DNA from: Kineosporia mesophila | GTDB lineage: Bacteria; Actinomycetota; Actinomycetes; Actinomycetales; Kineosporiaceae | Reading direction: 5' to 3' | DNA: 64,000 nucleotides | NCBI RefSeq assembly: GCF_021129235.1 | Contig: NZ_JAJOMA010000002.1 | Span: forward strand, 310,001-374,000 | Shown here: one piece after another, positions 40,617 through 48,961 of the stretch | Numbering within the stretch: position 1 is the first letter of the stretch | How the letters are laid out: each line of letters opens with the position of its first letter | The notes under the pieces: model-generated | Databases searched by the model: none | Told to the model about the DNA's origin: nothing | What the model saw: only the letters and a program-made list of their open reading frames with translations | Made by a program: the position numbers and the translations under genes

Positions 40617-41240
40617 ATGAAGCCGTTCGAGTTCCGTCCCGCGCAGGGCCCCTAGTCGACCGGGCAGTCGTGGCTGTTCGTCTGTGCCGTGCCCGATCTG
40701 GCCGGGGACGCCGATCTGGCGGCGTTGTTCGGGAGCTGCCGCCGGGCGCTGGAGGGGTTCCCGATCGCCCCGGTCGCGGACGAGGCGCTGCGGGTGACGC
40801 TGGCGCAGGTCGGTGACGCGCCGGCGGCGCAGATCGGTGCGGGGGAGCGGGAGGCGCTGCTCGAGGTGTTGCGGGCGCGGCTGCGGGAGGTCCGGCCGCT
40901 GGAGATCCTGGCGGGCAGTCCGCTCGCCTACGCCACCGGTGCCCTCTGCGATCTGGAGGACGAGCCACTGCAGGACCTGATCGGCATCGTGCGGTCGGTG
41001 ATCCGGGACCTGCGGGGGACGGAGGCCGACACCTTCCACCCCGGGGTCACCCATCTGACGCTCGGCTACGCCTTCGCCGAGGCCTCCACGGACGATCTGG
41101 CGCGCCGTCTACGCCGCGTCCGTCCCAGTCACGCCCGGATGCGCATCGATGCGCTGCACCTGCTCGAGGTGAGCACGGACCCGGCCGCCCGGGCCTTCCG
41201 CCTGGTCCCCGTCGGTGTGGTGCCCCTGGGTCAGAGGTAG
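40617..41240 (+). pseudogene. 2'-5' RNA ligase-like (LigT fold) gene interrupted by an amber codon
   Basis: ATG 40617 opens MKPFEFRPAQGP, then TAG at 40653-40655; the same frame continues STGQSWLFVCAVPDLAGD to the end. Translation could restart at GTG 40689, giving 183 residues. The second HxT motif (HLTLGYA) is intact. In the first, LRVTLAQ carries Arg in place of His. So both the start region and a catalytic His are affected. It is probably inactive; stop readthrough or a sequencing error cannot be excluded. Confidence 0.65.
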
Positions 41241-41491
41241 ACGTCCAGGCTTGAGGACGAGGTGGTCGTCTGCGGGGTGGTGGCAGCAGAGGACGACGTG
41301 GTCGGGGTGGTCGGGCTGCTCGCGGCGGCGATGGCCGCCTGGTCGAGCGTGATGCGGGCCTGGTCGGCGTTCAGCACCTGCTGACCGGCCTTGGCCTTCT
41401 GATCGGCCTGGAGCGTCTTCTGGTCGGTCTGCAGCTGCTTCTGCAGGGCGGCGAGCGAGGACGAGGAGCCACCGACGGAGCTGACGGCCAT
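41231..41491 (-). CDS. Small coiled-coil, Ser/Thr-rich protein
   Basis: 86 residues from ATG 41491 (an upstream start at 41527 would add 12). A Ser-rich N-terminus precedes a Gln/Lys/Asp-rich helix with heptad character (LAALQKQLQTDQKTLQADQK ... LNADQARITLDQAAIAA). The tail is Ser/Thr/Pro-rich and ends SLDVYL. No family recognised. It overlaps the 3' end of the LigT-like gene by 10 bp on the opposite strand. The 265 bp upstream hold no other gene. Confidence 0.5.
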   Translation of the reverse strand: MAVSSVGGSSSSLAALQKQLQTDQKTLQADQKAKAGQQVLNADQARITLDQAAIAAASSPTTPTTSSSAATTPQTTTSSSSLDVYL

Positions 41492-41756
41492 GATCTTCCA
41501 ACCTCCGGGAACGAGCGAGCGGGACACCTGAACCGTCGACGCGGCCGGTGGCGGCGTGAGGCGGCCCGCCTGTGGGAAGTCTGTGAACGTCCGGAGGCGT
41601 TATGCGGCGTAGGGGTCGGTCAGCGTCATCGGCGTCTGCGCGGGTCCAGGCCGAGTTCGGTGGTGGCGGCCTCCAGCTGTCGCATTGAGAGGCAGTCAAC
41701 CGATCCCATCGCGAAAAAGGTTTGCGGCATAACACCCAAAGCGTACGTTTTTGGCC

Positions 41757-43319
41757 ATGACGAGATCCTGGTTGCGACATCCGGCCGCCACGGCGGCCAC
41801 CGTCAGTCTCGGGCTCCTGGCCGCGGTCGGCGTTCCCGGCACCGCCCTGGCCTCTGCCGGTGGGGGCGTGTTCGACCCGCGGCCGGGCAGCGCCGGTATC
41901 GGTGACCGGCTCTACCCGACGCTCGGCAACGGCGGATACGACGCCCAGCACTACGACCTGGACGTGAAGTACCTGACCGGCGAGCCGTCGTCGGGCATCG
42001 ACGGCTCTGTCACCATGAAGGCCAGGGCCACTCAAGATCTTTCGCGGTTCGACCTGGACTTCAGCGGCGACTCGGTCGGTGCGGTCACGGTCAACGGCAG
42101 GAAGGCCGGCTTCCGTCGCGACGGCGAGGATCTCGTGATCACCCCGGCGAAGGCCCTGCACCGGGGTGCCACCTTCACCGTGACGGTCAGCCATTTCACC
42201 GCCACCCCGACGGAGCCGATCCCGGGGGAGCTGCTGTCGGCGGTCTTCTTCATCACCCCGGACGGGTCGGCGACCTCCGGTCAGCCCAACGCCATGCACG
42301 CGGTGTACCCCTCGAACGACCACCCGCGCGACAAGGCCTCGTTCACCATCTCGATGAACGTGCCGAAGAACGAGACCGCCGTGGCCAACGGCGTCCTCCA
42401 GCACAAGAAGACCAGGGGCGACCGCACCACCTGGACCTACGAACAGCGTCAGCCGATGGCCACCGAGCTGACCCAGCTCGCGGCGGGCCAGTTCACCGTC
42501 ATCGACCAGGGCAAGGTCAACGGCGTACCGGTACGCGACGTGGTGCCCACCCGTCTGGTGGACGAGTACAAGTCCAGGCTGGCCGTCTCCAGGAAGCAGA
42601 TCGCCTGGATGGAGAAGCGGGTCACGAAGTACCCGTTCGACCTGTACGGCTCCCTGGTGGTGGACACGCAGCTCGGATTCGCCCTGGAGACCCAGACCCT
42701 GTCGCTGTACGACACGCCCTGGTGGGACTACCCGGAGTACGTCTGGGACCCGGTGATGAACCACGAGCTCGCCCACCAGTGGTTCGGGGACGACGTGGCC
42801 CCCTGGGAGTGGAGCGACGTCTGGCTGAACGAGGGCCACGCCACCTGGTACGAGCAGCTGTACGCCTTCGACCAGCCCGGGTACACGGTCGGCACGTTCG
42901 ACGACTCGATGAAGGCCGAGTACGCCGACGCGAACATCCAGCGCGCCGAGAACGGGCCGGTGGCGCAGCCCAGGAGCGGCGACGTCTACGACGTGTTCAA
43001 CAGCAACGTCTACGGTGGCGGCGCCCTGGTGCTCTACGCGCTGCGGCAGAAGATCGGCACCCAGAAGTTCGTCGCGCTGGAACGGGCCTGGGTGACGAAG
43101 TACTCCGGGAAGAGCGCATCCACAGCCGATTTCATCGCCCTGGCCTCCAAGGTCTCCGGCCACGACCAGAGCGCGTTCCTGAAGGACTGGCTCTACGGCA
43201 CGACCGTGCCGCCGATGCCCGGCCACCCGGACTGGACCGCGACCGACCCGGGCAGCGCATCGGCCCAGCGTTCGGCGCCGTCCCTGGCGCCGCTGGTGAA
43301 GCGGGACGCCCGGATCTGA
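41757..43319 (+). CDS. Secreted M1-family metallopeptidase
   Basis: 520 residues from ATG 41757. A signal peptide is cleaved near LASA-GGG (residue 32). The N-terminal beta domain is typical of gluzincin aminopeptidases. The zinc site is HELAH (His336, Glu337, His340) with third ligand Glu359 in WLNEGHATW. The upstream substrate motif is FALETQT, a variant of GAMEN. It is about 350 residues shorter than PepN because the C-terminal helical domain is absent. A strong hairpin follows. Confidence 0.92.
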   Translation: MTRSWLRHPAATAATVSLGLLAAVGVPGTALASAGGGVFDPRPGSAGIGDRLYPTLGNGGYDAQHYDLDVKYLTGEPSSGIDGSVTMKARATQDLSRFDLDFSGDSVGAVTVNGRKAGFRRDGEDLVITPAKALHRGATFTVTVSHFTATPTEPIPGELLSAVFFITPDGSATSGQPNAMHAVYPSNDHPRDKASFTISMNVPKNETAVANGVLQHKKTRGDRTTWTYEQRQPMATELTQLAAGQFTVIDQGKVNGVPVRDVVPTRLVDEYKSRLAVSRKQIAWMEKRVTKYPFDLYGSLVVDTQLGFALETQTLSLYDTPWWDYPEYVWDPVMNHELAHQWFGDDVAPWEWSDVWLNEGHATWYEQLYAFDQPGYTVGTFDDSMKAEYADANIQRAENGPVAQPRSGDVYDVFNSNVYGGGALVLYALRQKIGTQKFVALERAWVTKYSGKSASTADFIALASKVSGHDQSAFLKDWLYGTTVPPMPGHPDWTATDPGSASAQRSAPSLAPLVKRDARI

Positions 43320-43333
43320 TCACTCGTCAGTGA

Positions 43334-43373
43334 GGGCGCGCCGGGCCGGGGGCAATACCGGCCCGGCGCGCCC
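43334..43373. terminator. Perfect 16-bp hairpin after the M1 peptidase
   Basis: GGGCGCGCCGGGCCGG pairs with CCGGCCCGGCGCGCCC across an 8-nt loop, 15 bp after the stop. No T tract. Confidence 0.75.
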
Positions 43374-43407
43374 CGGCCGATCAGGCCGTGGGTAACACTG
43401 GTCTGCT

Positions 43408-43542
43408 CTGACCCGCACCACGTTCCTGGTGGTGGGCTCCACCAGGCCGGCCGGCTTGCGCAGCGCCGGCATCGAGCCCGAGATCGATGCGCACGGCCGC
43501 ACCCCGATCGCGGTCTGGCAGGTGGAGGCGGAACGCGGCTGA
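43408..43542 (+). other. Possible gene remnant between the M1 and sigma-factor genes
   Basis: The roughly 310-bp gap contains the terminator and a 44-codon open stretch ending at TGA, with protein-like composition (TTFLVVGSTRPAG, GRTPIAVWQVEAERG). No start or ribosome site and no recognised family. It may be the 3' end of a lost gene. No other coding signal is seen here. Confidence 0.25.
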
Positions 43543-43629
43543 GTCCCGGCGCCCTGCCGGTGTCCTGATCGAGACCGTGACCGGCCACCGTGAGCACAAC
43601 CTCCGGGGGCGCTCGGGTGTCATAGGGGC

Positions 43630-44229
43630 GTGACCTTCCTGTCCGTGCCGTCCGATCCCCCGCCACCGGCGGCCCGGTTCACCACGGTGCCCACTGTCGC
43701 GGCCACGAGCCGTCCGACCACCGCCGACACCCGGGCCGCGGTCGGCGCCCTGTTCCATCAGCATCAGATCCAGATGGTGCGGGTCGCCACGGTGCTCGTG
43801 CGGGACCCCGCGGTGGCGGAGGACGTGGTGCAGGACGCCTTCCTGGCCGTCTACGCGAACTGGTCACGGATCCGGGAGAAGGACGAGGCGGTGCGCTACC
43901 TGCACCGCAGCGTGGTCAACGTGGCCCGCAACCGCCTGCGGCGCCGGTCGGTGGTGGAGCGCCTGAAGTCGCTGCGCCACCACGACGAGGTCAGCGCGGA
44001 GGACCGGGCGCTCGGCGCCGGCCTGCCCAGCGCCCTGCTGGTGGCCGTCGCCGAACTGCCCCGCCGGGAACGGGAGACCGTGCTCCTGCGGTACTACCTG
44101 GACCTGTCGGAGAAGGAGACGGCCGAGGCACTGGGTCTGCGGCCCGGGTCGGTCAAGGGGTACGCGTCGCGAGGGCTCGCGAAACTGCGCTCGGTGCTGG
44201 AGCCGGCGATCTGTGGGGAGGAACGATGA
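43630..44229 (+). CDS. SigE-family ECF RNA polymerase sigma factor
   Basis: 199 residues starting at GTG 43630. After a Pro/Thr-rich N-terminal extension, sigma region 2 covers about 40-105 (VRVATVLVRDPAVAEDVVQD, AFLAVYANW), and region 4 covers about 135-190 (ELPRRERETVLLRYYLDLSE, KETAEALGLRPGSVKGYASRG). The SigE-like actinobacterial group is indicated. Its stop overlaps the ATG of a single-span membrane protein (ATGA), so a sigma/anti-sigma-like pair is inferred. Confidence 0.92.
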   Translation: MTFLSVPSDPPPPAARFTTVPTVAATSRPTTADTRAAVGALFHQHQIQMVRVATVLVRDPAVAEDVVQDAFLAVYANWSRIREKDEAVRYLHRSVVNVARNRLRRRSVVERLKSLRHHDEVSAEDRALGAGLPSALLVAVAELPRRERETVLLRYYLDLSEKETAEALGLRPGSVKGYASRGLAKLRSVLEPAICGEER

Positions 44230-44774
44230 CGGGCGACGACATCCTCGAGGCGAGGCTCAGGAAGGCTCTGGCGCGAGATCTTTCGGAGGTCACGCCGCGA
44301 CCCGGAGGGGAAGGGCGCCTGTACCGGGAGATGGACGGCGCCCGGCTGTACCGGCTGCCTCGGCTGAACCGGACGGTCCAGGCCGTGATCGTTCCCGCCG
44401 CCGTTGCCCTGGCGATTGCGGCTCTCGTGCTGGCCGTTCCGATGGTACTCGGGGTGGGCCGGGGGAGTGCGCAGCCGGCGGGCCGGCCGACCCCCACGGC
44501 GGTCTGCCCCACCGTGCAGGCCGGGGAGGAGGGAACCCTGACCCCGGCGGGCAGCGAGAGCGCCGAGCTCCTGGACGAGGGCACGGAACCCCGTTCGAAG
44601 GGTGACCTGGCGTCCGGTGCGACGGAAGAGCTGACCACACCGGGAGAATCGGTTCCGGCGGGGGAGTCTTCCTGTCCGGGCGAGGTGGGTCTCACCCTCG
44701 ATCCCGATCCCGATCCCGATCCCGATCCCGATGCCGGGACGGTGTGGTCGTGGCTCCTGCGCGGAACTCCCTGA
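44226..44774 (+). CDS. Single-span membrane protein coupled to the ECF sigma factor (putative anti-sigma)
   Basis: 182 residues overlapping the sigma gene by 4 bp. A cytoplasmic N-terminus of about 55 residues (ILEARLRKALARDLSE, LYREMDG) precedes one membrane span (VIVPAAVALAIAALVLAVPMV). The extracytoplasmic part is acidic and Ser/Thr/Pro-rich with two Cys. A hexanucleotide GATCCC repeat (about 44699-44733) encodes a run of Asp-Pro. Gene coupling and topology suggest an anti-sigma factor. No zinc-binding HxxxCxxC motif is present. Confidence 0.65.
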   Translation: MTGDDILEARLRKALARDLSEVTPRPGGEGRLYREMDGARLYRLPRLNRTVQAVIVPAAVALAIAALVLAVPMVLGVGRGSAQPAGRPTPTAVCPTVQAGEEGTLTPAGSESAELLDEGTEPRSKGDLASGATEELTTPGESVPAGESSCPGEVGLTLDPDPDPDPDPDAGTVWSWLLRGTP

Positions 44775-44878
44775 CCGTGTGCACAACCCGTCCGGGCTCC
44801 CGATTGTCATACAGGTGACGATCCGGAGCCGTGAGGCCGGTGCACCTGGCCCGCCGGGTCGTCACTTCAGGAGGCCGA

Positions 44879-45313
44879 ATGTCTCGCAAGAACGTCATGG
44901 GTGCGGCGCTGGTGTTCGCGTCGGGTCTGGTGCTGTCGGCAGCCGGGATGGCAGTGGCGAGTTCCTCCCACCCGGAAACGGTTTCGGTGGCTGCTGGGCA
45001 CGACACACAGACGTCGAAGGTGGTGAGCGTTCACGGTTCACTGGCGGCGGCCGGTGACGAGACGGTGGAGCCGATCTGCGTCGTGGGCGATGCCGCGGTC
45101 CCGGCCGGCACTGCGGTCCCGGCCGGCACTGCGGTCCCGGCCGGCACTGCGGCGGAAGATCTGGTGGCCGGGGAAGACGTGACGCCGGTGGCCTCCACCG
45201 ACGAGCCGCAGCTCCTGCCCGGCGAGGAAGCCCTCGACCCGTCCGAGTGTTCGGACGGGCCCAGGGAACTGGGTGAGGCCTCGACCACTGTCCCGGACCG
45301 GGCGAACGACTGA
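44879..45313 (+). CDS. Secreted acidic protein with AVPAGT repeats
   Basis: 144 residues from ATG 44879, with CAGGAGG six bases before it. A signal peptide (VMGAALVFASGLVLSAAGMA, cleavage near VAS) precedes an acidic mature domain. Three tandem 18-bp units (GCGGTCCCGGCCGGCACT, 45097-45150) encode AVPAGT repeats. Two Cys flank the repeat region (EPICVV and PSECSD). No family recognised. It sits 104 bp after the putative anti-sigma gene and may belong to its regulon. Confidence 0.6.
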   Translation: MSRKNVMGAALVFASGLVLSAAGMAVASSSHPETVSVAAGHDTQTSKVVSVHGSLAAAGDETVEPICVVGDAAVPAGTAVPAGTAVPAGTAAEDLVAGEDVTPVASTDEPQLLPGEEALDPSECSDGPRELGEASTTVPDRAND

Positions 45314-45329
45314 GTTTCCCGGTGGGCCG

Positions 45330-45493
45330 GCCCTCCCGTGCGCGGGAGGACCGGTCGGGTTCGTCCTCAGGGCCCGGAAGACTGCGTCGAGCGTTTTCTG
45401 AATGGTGGACGCGCTCATCGACGTGTCGAAGGCGTGAACGTTGGCATCGAGGTCGGGTCCGGAGCTCGCCGGGGAGTCTGTGCGACTTGCCAC
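45330..45493 (-). pseudogene. Fragment resembling the N-terminal part of a large exported protein
   Basis: Reading leftwards from 45493, GPDLDANVHAFDTSMSASTI then QKTLDAVFRALRTNP resembles the conserved opening of large secreted actinobacterial proteins often annotated as coagulation factor 5/8-type or adenylyl cyclase-like (FDPSM-x-x-x-IQ-x-x-x-DAIF pattern, from memory). The signal peptide and everything downstream are missing and the frame decays. The rest of this 281-bp gap is featureless. Confidence 0.4.
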
Positions 45494-45594
45494 TGAACCG
45501 GAGGGCCGGTGCGCGAGTCAGCGGTACCGGAGGACGACCCGGTCGGCACCTGCGGTCGATGTCGCGGTCCGCGGGTCCCGGCAGGGTGGGATGC

Positions 45595-46134
45595 ATGATC
45601 AGCACTGTCCTTGCGATGCATCCCTGGCTCGGCTCCTACGGACTCGTGGTCGTTCTCGCCGTCGGCCCGTTCGCCGGCTGGTGGCTGGCGTCCCGCCCAC
45701 GGGTGGCGGGGGCCCTGCTCCTGGCCTCGCTGGCGGCGGTGGCCGTGCTCACCCTGTCGCCGGGTCCCTCGCACGCGCTGACGCGGTGCTGGGTGGATCT
45801 GTCCGGCTGGTCCCCGGGCGCCCTGCTGAACAGCCCGACCGTCCAGGCCAACGTGATCCTCTTCGTCGCGCCGGTGCTGCTGGCCGGTGTGCTCACCCGG
45901 CGGCCGCTCGCGGCGCTCGTGGCGGGCAGCGCGCTGTCGGCCGGGATCGAGCTCGTGCAGATGATGGTCCCGGCGCTCGGGCGGTCCTGCGACACCAGCG
46001 ACTGGCAGGCGAACACCCTCGGGGCGGTCGTCGGAGCCGCCGCCGCGGCCCTGGCGCTGCTGCTCGACGGCAGCCGACCGCAGCGCGGCGCCGGCCGAAC
46101 GGAGCACCGCGGGGTGAACCACCTGGCGCTCTGA
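45595..46134 (+). CDS. VanZ-like membrane protein
   Basis: 179 residues from ATG 45595. Four to five membrane spans are visible. The VanZ-family features are an early span with LTLSPGPS, then NVILFVAPVLLAGVL, a Ser/Glu-containing helix SALSAGIELVQMM, and DTSDWQANTLGAVVGA near the end (D-x-x-x-N-x-x-G). VanZ proteins affect teicoplanin susceptibility in enterococci; most homologues are uncharacterised envelope proteins. A basic cytoplasmic tail closes the protein. Confidence 0.8.
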   Translation: MISTVLAMHPWLGSYGLVVVLAVGPFAGWWLASRPRVAGALLLASLAAVAVLTLSPGPSHALTRCWVDLSGWSPGALLNSPTVQANVILFVAPVLLAGVLTRRPLAALVAGSALSAGIELVQMMVPALGRSCDTSDWQANTLGAVVGAAAAALALLLDGSRPQRGAGRTEHRGVNHLAL

Positions 46135-46216
46135 TCTGCTGAACATGCGAGGAGTGGCCATTTCGTTATAAAAAGGAACTCGCAGGTGCCCGACGACGTG
46201 ACCTGGGGAGACCCGT

Positions 46217-48961
46217 ATGCCCGATTCCGTGCTCTGGTGCGTTTCGTTCGACGGGACGCCGATGTCGGGTGTCGTGGTCGAGGCGCTGAAACTCGGCGAG
46301 GCCTTCCGGCAGCGGGGGCACCGGGTGCTGCTCGACATCGGGTACGACATCAAAGAGGACAAGGGCCGGTTCTTCGCCCCGTACACCGACGAGGCCGACG
46401 CCCTGCCCGGCTGGGTGGAACTGGTCCGCGTCGACGAGATCGCGCAGATTCCCTGGTACACCCCCGGCTTCGTGCGCCAGACGCTCGGCGCGGTGCGTCG
46501 TGGCTACCAGCCCTCGCAGACGGTGGCCTGCTTCGAGGTCGTCGTCGAGGCCCTGGCCCGGCGGATCGAGCAGACCTGGCACCGGCACGGGGTGACCGCG
46601 GTGCTGGTGGAGAACGGCACCCTGCCCGAGAACATCGCCTACACCCAGGCGCTGTACCGGGCCATCGAGCGCTACGGCCCGCACCTGGCCGACCGGAACG
46701 GCGATCGGCCCTTCGTGCTGTGGCGTGACCACGACCTGATGTGGAACAGCGAACCGTCGTCGGGGAAGTACGGCATTGCTCCCTACCCGCTGACGCCCCA
46801 GCCCCGTAACTCGCCCTGGATCCGCTACCTCGCCCTGCACGAGGAGGCCCGCCGCCGCACCCTCGAATGGGTCCCGGGGCTGCGCGACCTGAGGGTCCTG
46901 CACAACACCTTCGACTTCGACCGGGTCACCACCGCGTCCGGTCTGCGGGAGCACTACGGCATCCCGGCCGAGGCCGCGCTCGTCGCCCGCTGCACCCGCC
47001 TGATCCCGCAGAAGCGCGCCGACCGCGAGATCGACCTGCTCGTCCGGCTGGGGGAGCGGCTGGGCGACCGTCCGGCGTACCTGTTCCTGGCGGGGGACCC
47101 CTCCGAGCACCCGCCGACCGTCGCGGCCCTGAAGCAGCAGGCGCAGCGGCTGGGTGTCGAGGACCGGGTGATCTTCGGTGGCCGGCTCGCGGCCCGGGAC
47201 CTGGGCGCGGCCGGACCGGGCTTCTCGGTGTCCGACCTGCTCGCCGAGGCCGACGTGATGTCGTTCCTGACCTCCTACGACTACGAGAGTTACGGCAACC
47301 CGATCGGTGAGGCCGTGGCCTCGGGTGTGCCCTACCTGAGCACCCGGTACGCGCTCTACGACATCGTCTACGGGCGTAAGGGACTGCACGCGCCTGTTCT
47401 CGAGGTCTCCGGACCGGACGAGGCGCCCCTGACCGACGAGTTCGTCGCCGATGTCGCCGAACTCCTGACCAACCCGCTGCTGCGCAGCCGGGTCGCGGCG
47501 CACAACCGGGCCCGCGGCGAAACGTATTTCGCCCGCAGTCGGGCTGCCGAGATGGTGGACGATCTGCTCGGCGAACGCCCGCAGGCATCCGGAGCGCGGG
47601 TGGTCGCGTCCGGAATTGTGGACGGGGCGGTCGGCCGGGGGGATGCGCCGGACGTCTACAGTCCGGCCGGGCGGGCAGCCGTTCCGCCGCTGGCCGCCGG
47701 AACCCGCATGACGGTGGTGATCCCGGTGCGGGACGAGGCTGCCAACCTGCCGGCGGTGATCGAGTCCCTGGCCGGGCAGCGCGGGCCCGACGGGCCGCTG
47801 GATCGTTCACTGTTCGACGTTCTCCTGGTGGACAACAACTCCCACGACGACACCGTCGTCCTCGCCCGGCAGCTGGCGGCCCAGCACGACGGTCTGCGCC
47901 TTCACGTGATCGGTGAGAGCGAGCAAGGGGTCTCGTGCGCCCGCCGGACCGGGATGGGGCTGGCTGCCGAACGGGCCCAGGTGCGGGACGGCGACGACAC
48001 CGGCGAGCGGTTCTACCTGGTCTCGGCCGATGCCGACTGCCGGGTGGCGCCGGACTGGCTGTACGAGCTGCTGAGTGCCCTGGACGGTGACAAGGCCGCG
48101 ATCGGCGTGTGTGACTACTACTACGACGAGGCGCACTTCGCGGGCCGGCCGCTGCTGTGGGAGGCGATCGACCGCACGATCCGCAGCCGCCGGGTGGCCT
48201 GGGAACGGTTCGGTGGCTTCCCCGACGGCAAGGGGTTCGCGGTCGACCGGCGCTCCTACCAGCGCGTGGGCGGGATCGAGCTGTCGTACCAGCTGGAGGG
48301 CGGGCGGTTCGTCAGTCATCTGTCCGACGACTGGGACTTCGGCATCCTGGTGCGCGCCACTGGCGACGACATCGTGTACGTGCCCACGTCGCGCGTCGAG
48401 ATCAACCCCCGCCGGGTCGACCACGCGATCGACGAGGTGGTGGCCGGGCGGGCGTACGGTTCGGGCGGCATCATCACGATGCGCGACATCCGGCCCACGG
48501 GTCCGGGAGGTCGTGACCTGACCGAGGCGGAAGCGGTTCAGGCGTGGGAGTTCTCGATCAAGGACTTCATGCCCAAGAACATGATCCTGGCCGCGGTGCT
48601 CACCCCGTCGCTGCTGGACGACGAGGGTGTGATCGACCTGCTCTCGCCCGAGCTGGCCCGGCGGATGGCCTCGCGCATCCCGCAGATCACCGCGCAGACC
48701 CATCTTCTCAGCTACGTGCCGATCCACTCGTACAAGACCCCGTGCTTCCGGCTGTACTTCGAGTTCGCCGAGGAGCTCTTCGCCCGTCTGCGTGCGAAGG
48801 TCGGCCCCGACATCGGCTATCCGCCGCCCCTGCCCGACTGTCTCCAGGAGGTTCGCGACACCGGTGACGAGGAGCGGTTCCGCGAGTTCGTGCGTCACTA
48901 CTGCGAAGACCGTGAGTCCGGCGAGGCGCACGACTACTTCGGCAACGGAGGAGTTTTCTGA
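46217..48961 (+). CDS. Bifunctional glycosyltransferase: GT4-like domain fused to GT2-like domain
   Basis: 914 residues, ATG 46217 with GGGGAG upstream. Residues 1-455 are GT-B/GT4-like, with ARCTRLIPQKRADREIDLLV (nucleotide-sugar Arg/Lys region) and YESYGNPIGEAVASGVPYLS (E-x7-E motif). After a Gly/Ala-rich linker, residues 495-760 are GT-A/GT2-like, with MTVVIPVRDEAANLPAVIES, LLVDNNSHDD and the DxD-like SADADCR. The last 150 residues are helical and unassigned. No membrane span is seen, so it is likely cytoplasmic. Its stop overlaps the next start (TGATG), coupling it to a radical SAM enzyme. The acceptor is unknown. Confidence 0.85.
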   Translation: MPDSVLWCVSFDGTPMSGVVVEALKLGEAFRQRGHRVLLDIGYDIKEDKGRFFAPYTDEADALPGWVELVRVDEIAQIPWYTPGFVRQTLGAVRRGYQPSQTVACFEVVVEALARRIEQTWHRHGVTAVLVENGTLPENIAYTQALYRAIERYGPHLADRNGDRPFVLWRDHDLMWNSEPSSGKYGIAPYPLTPQPRNSPWIRYLALHEEARRRTLEWVPGLRDLRVLHNTFDFDRVTTASGLREHYGIPAEAALVARCTRLIPQKRADREIDLLVRLGERLGDRPAYLFLAGDPSEHPPTVAALKQQAQRLGVEDRVIFGGRLAARDLGAAGPGFSVSDLLAEADVMSFLTSYDYESYGNPIGEAVASGVPYLSTRYALYDIVYGRKGLHAPVLEVSGPDEAPLTDEFVADVAELLTNPLLRSRVAAHNRARGETYFARSRAAEMVDDLLGERPQASGARVVASGIVDGAVGRGDAPDVYSPAGRAAVPPLAAGTRMTVVIPVRDEAANLPAVIESLAGQRGPDGPLDRSLFDVLLVDNNSHDDTVVLARQLAAQHDGLRLHVIGESEQGVSCARRTGMGLAAERAQVRDGDDTGERFYLVSADADCRVAPDWLYELLSALDGDKAAIGVCDYYYDEAHFAGRPLLWEAIDRTIRSRRVAWERFGGFPDGKGFAVDRRSYQRVGGIELSYQLEGGRFVSHLSDDWDFGILVRATGDDIVYVPTSRVEINPRRVDHAIDEVVAGRAYGSGGIITMRDIRPTGPGGRDLTEAEAVQAWEFSIKDFMPKNMILAAVLTPSLLDDEGVIDLLSPELARRMASRIPQITAQTHLLSYVPIHSYKTPCFRLYFEFAEELFARLRAKVGPDIGYPPPLPDCLQEVRDTGDEERFREFVRHYCEDRESGEAHDYFGNGGVF

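Noticed and set aside
39249-41054. 601-codon minus-strand open frame
   Set aside because: Antisense to the YjfF-like permease; composition is an artefact of third-codon GC bias.
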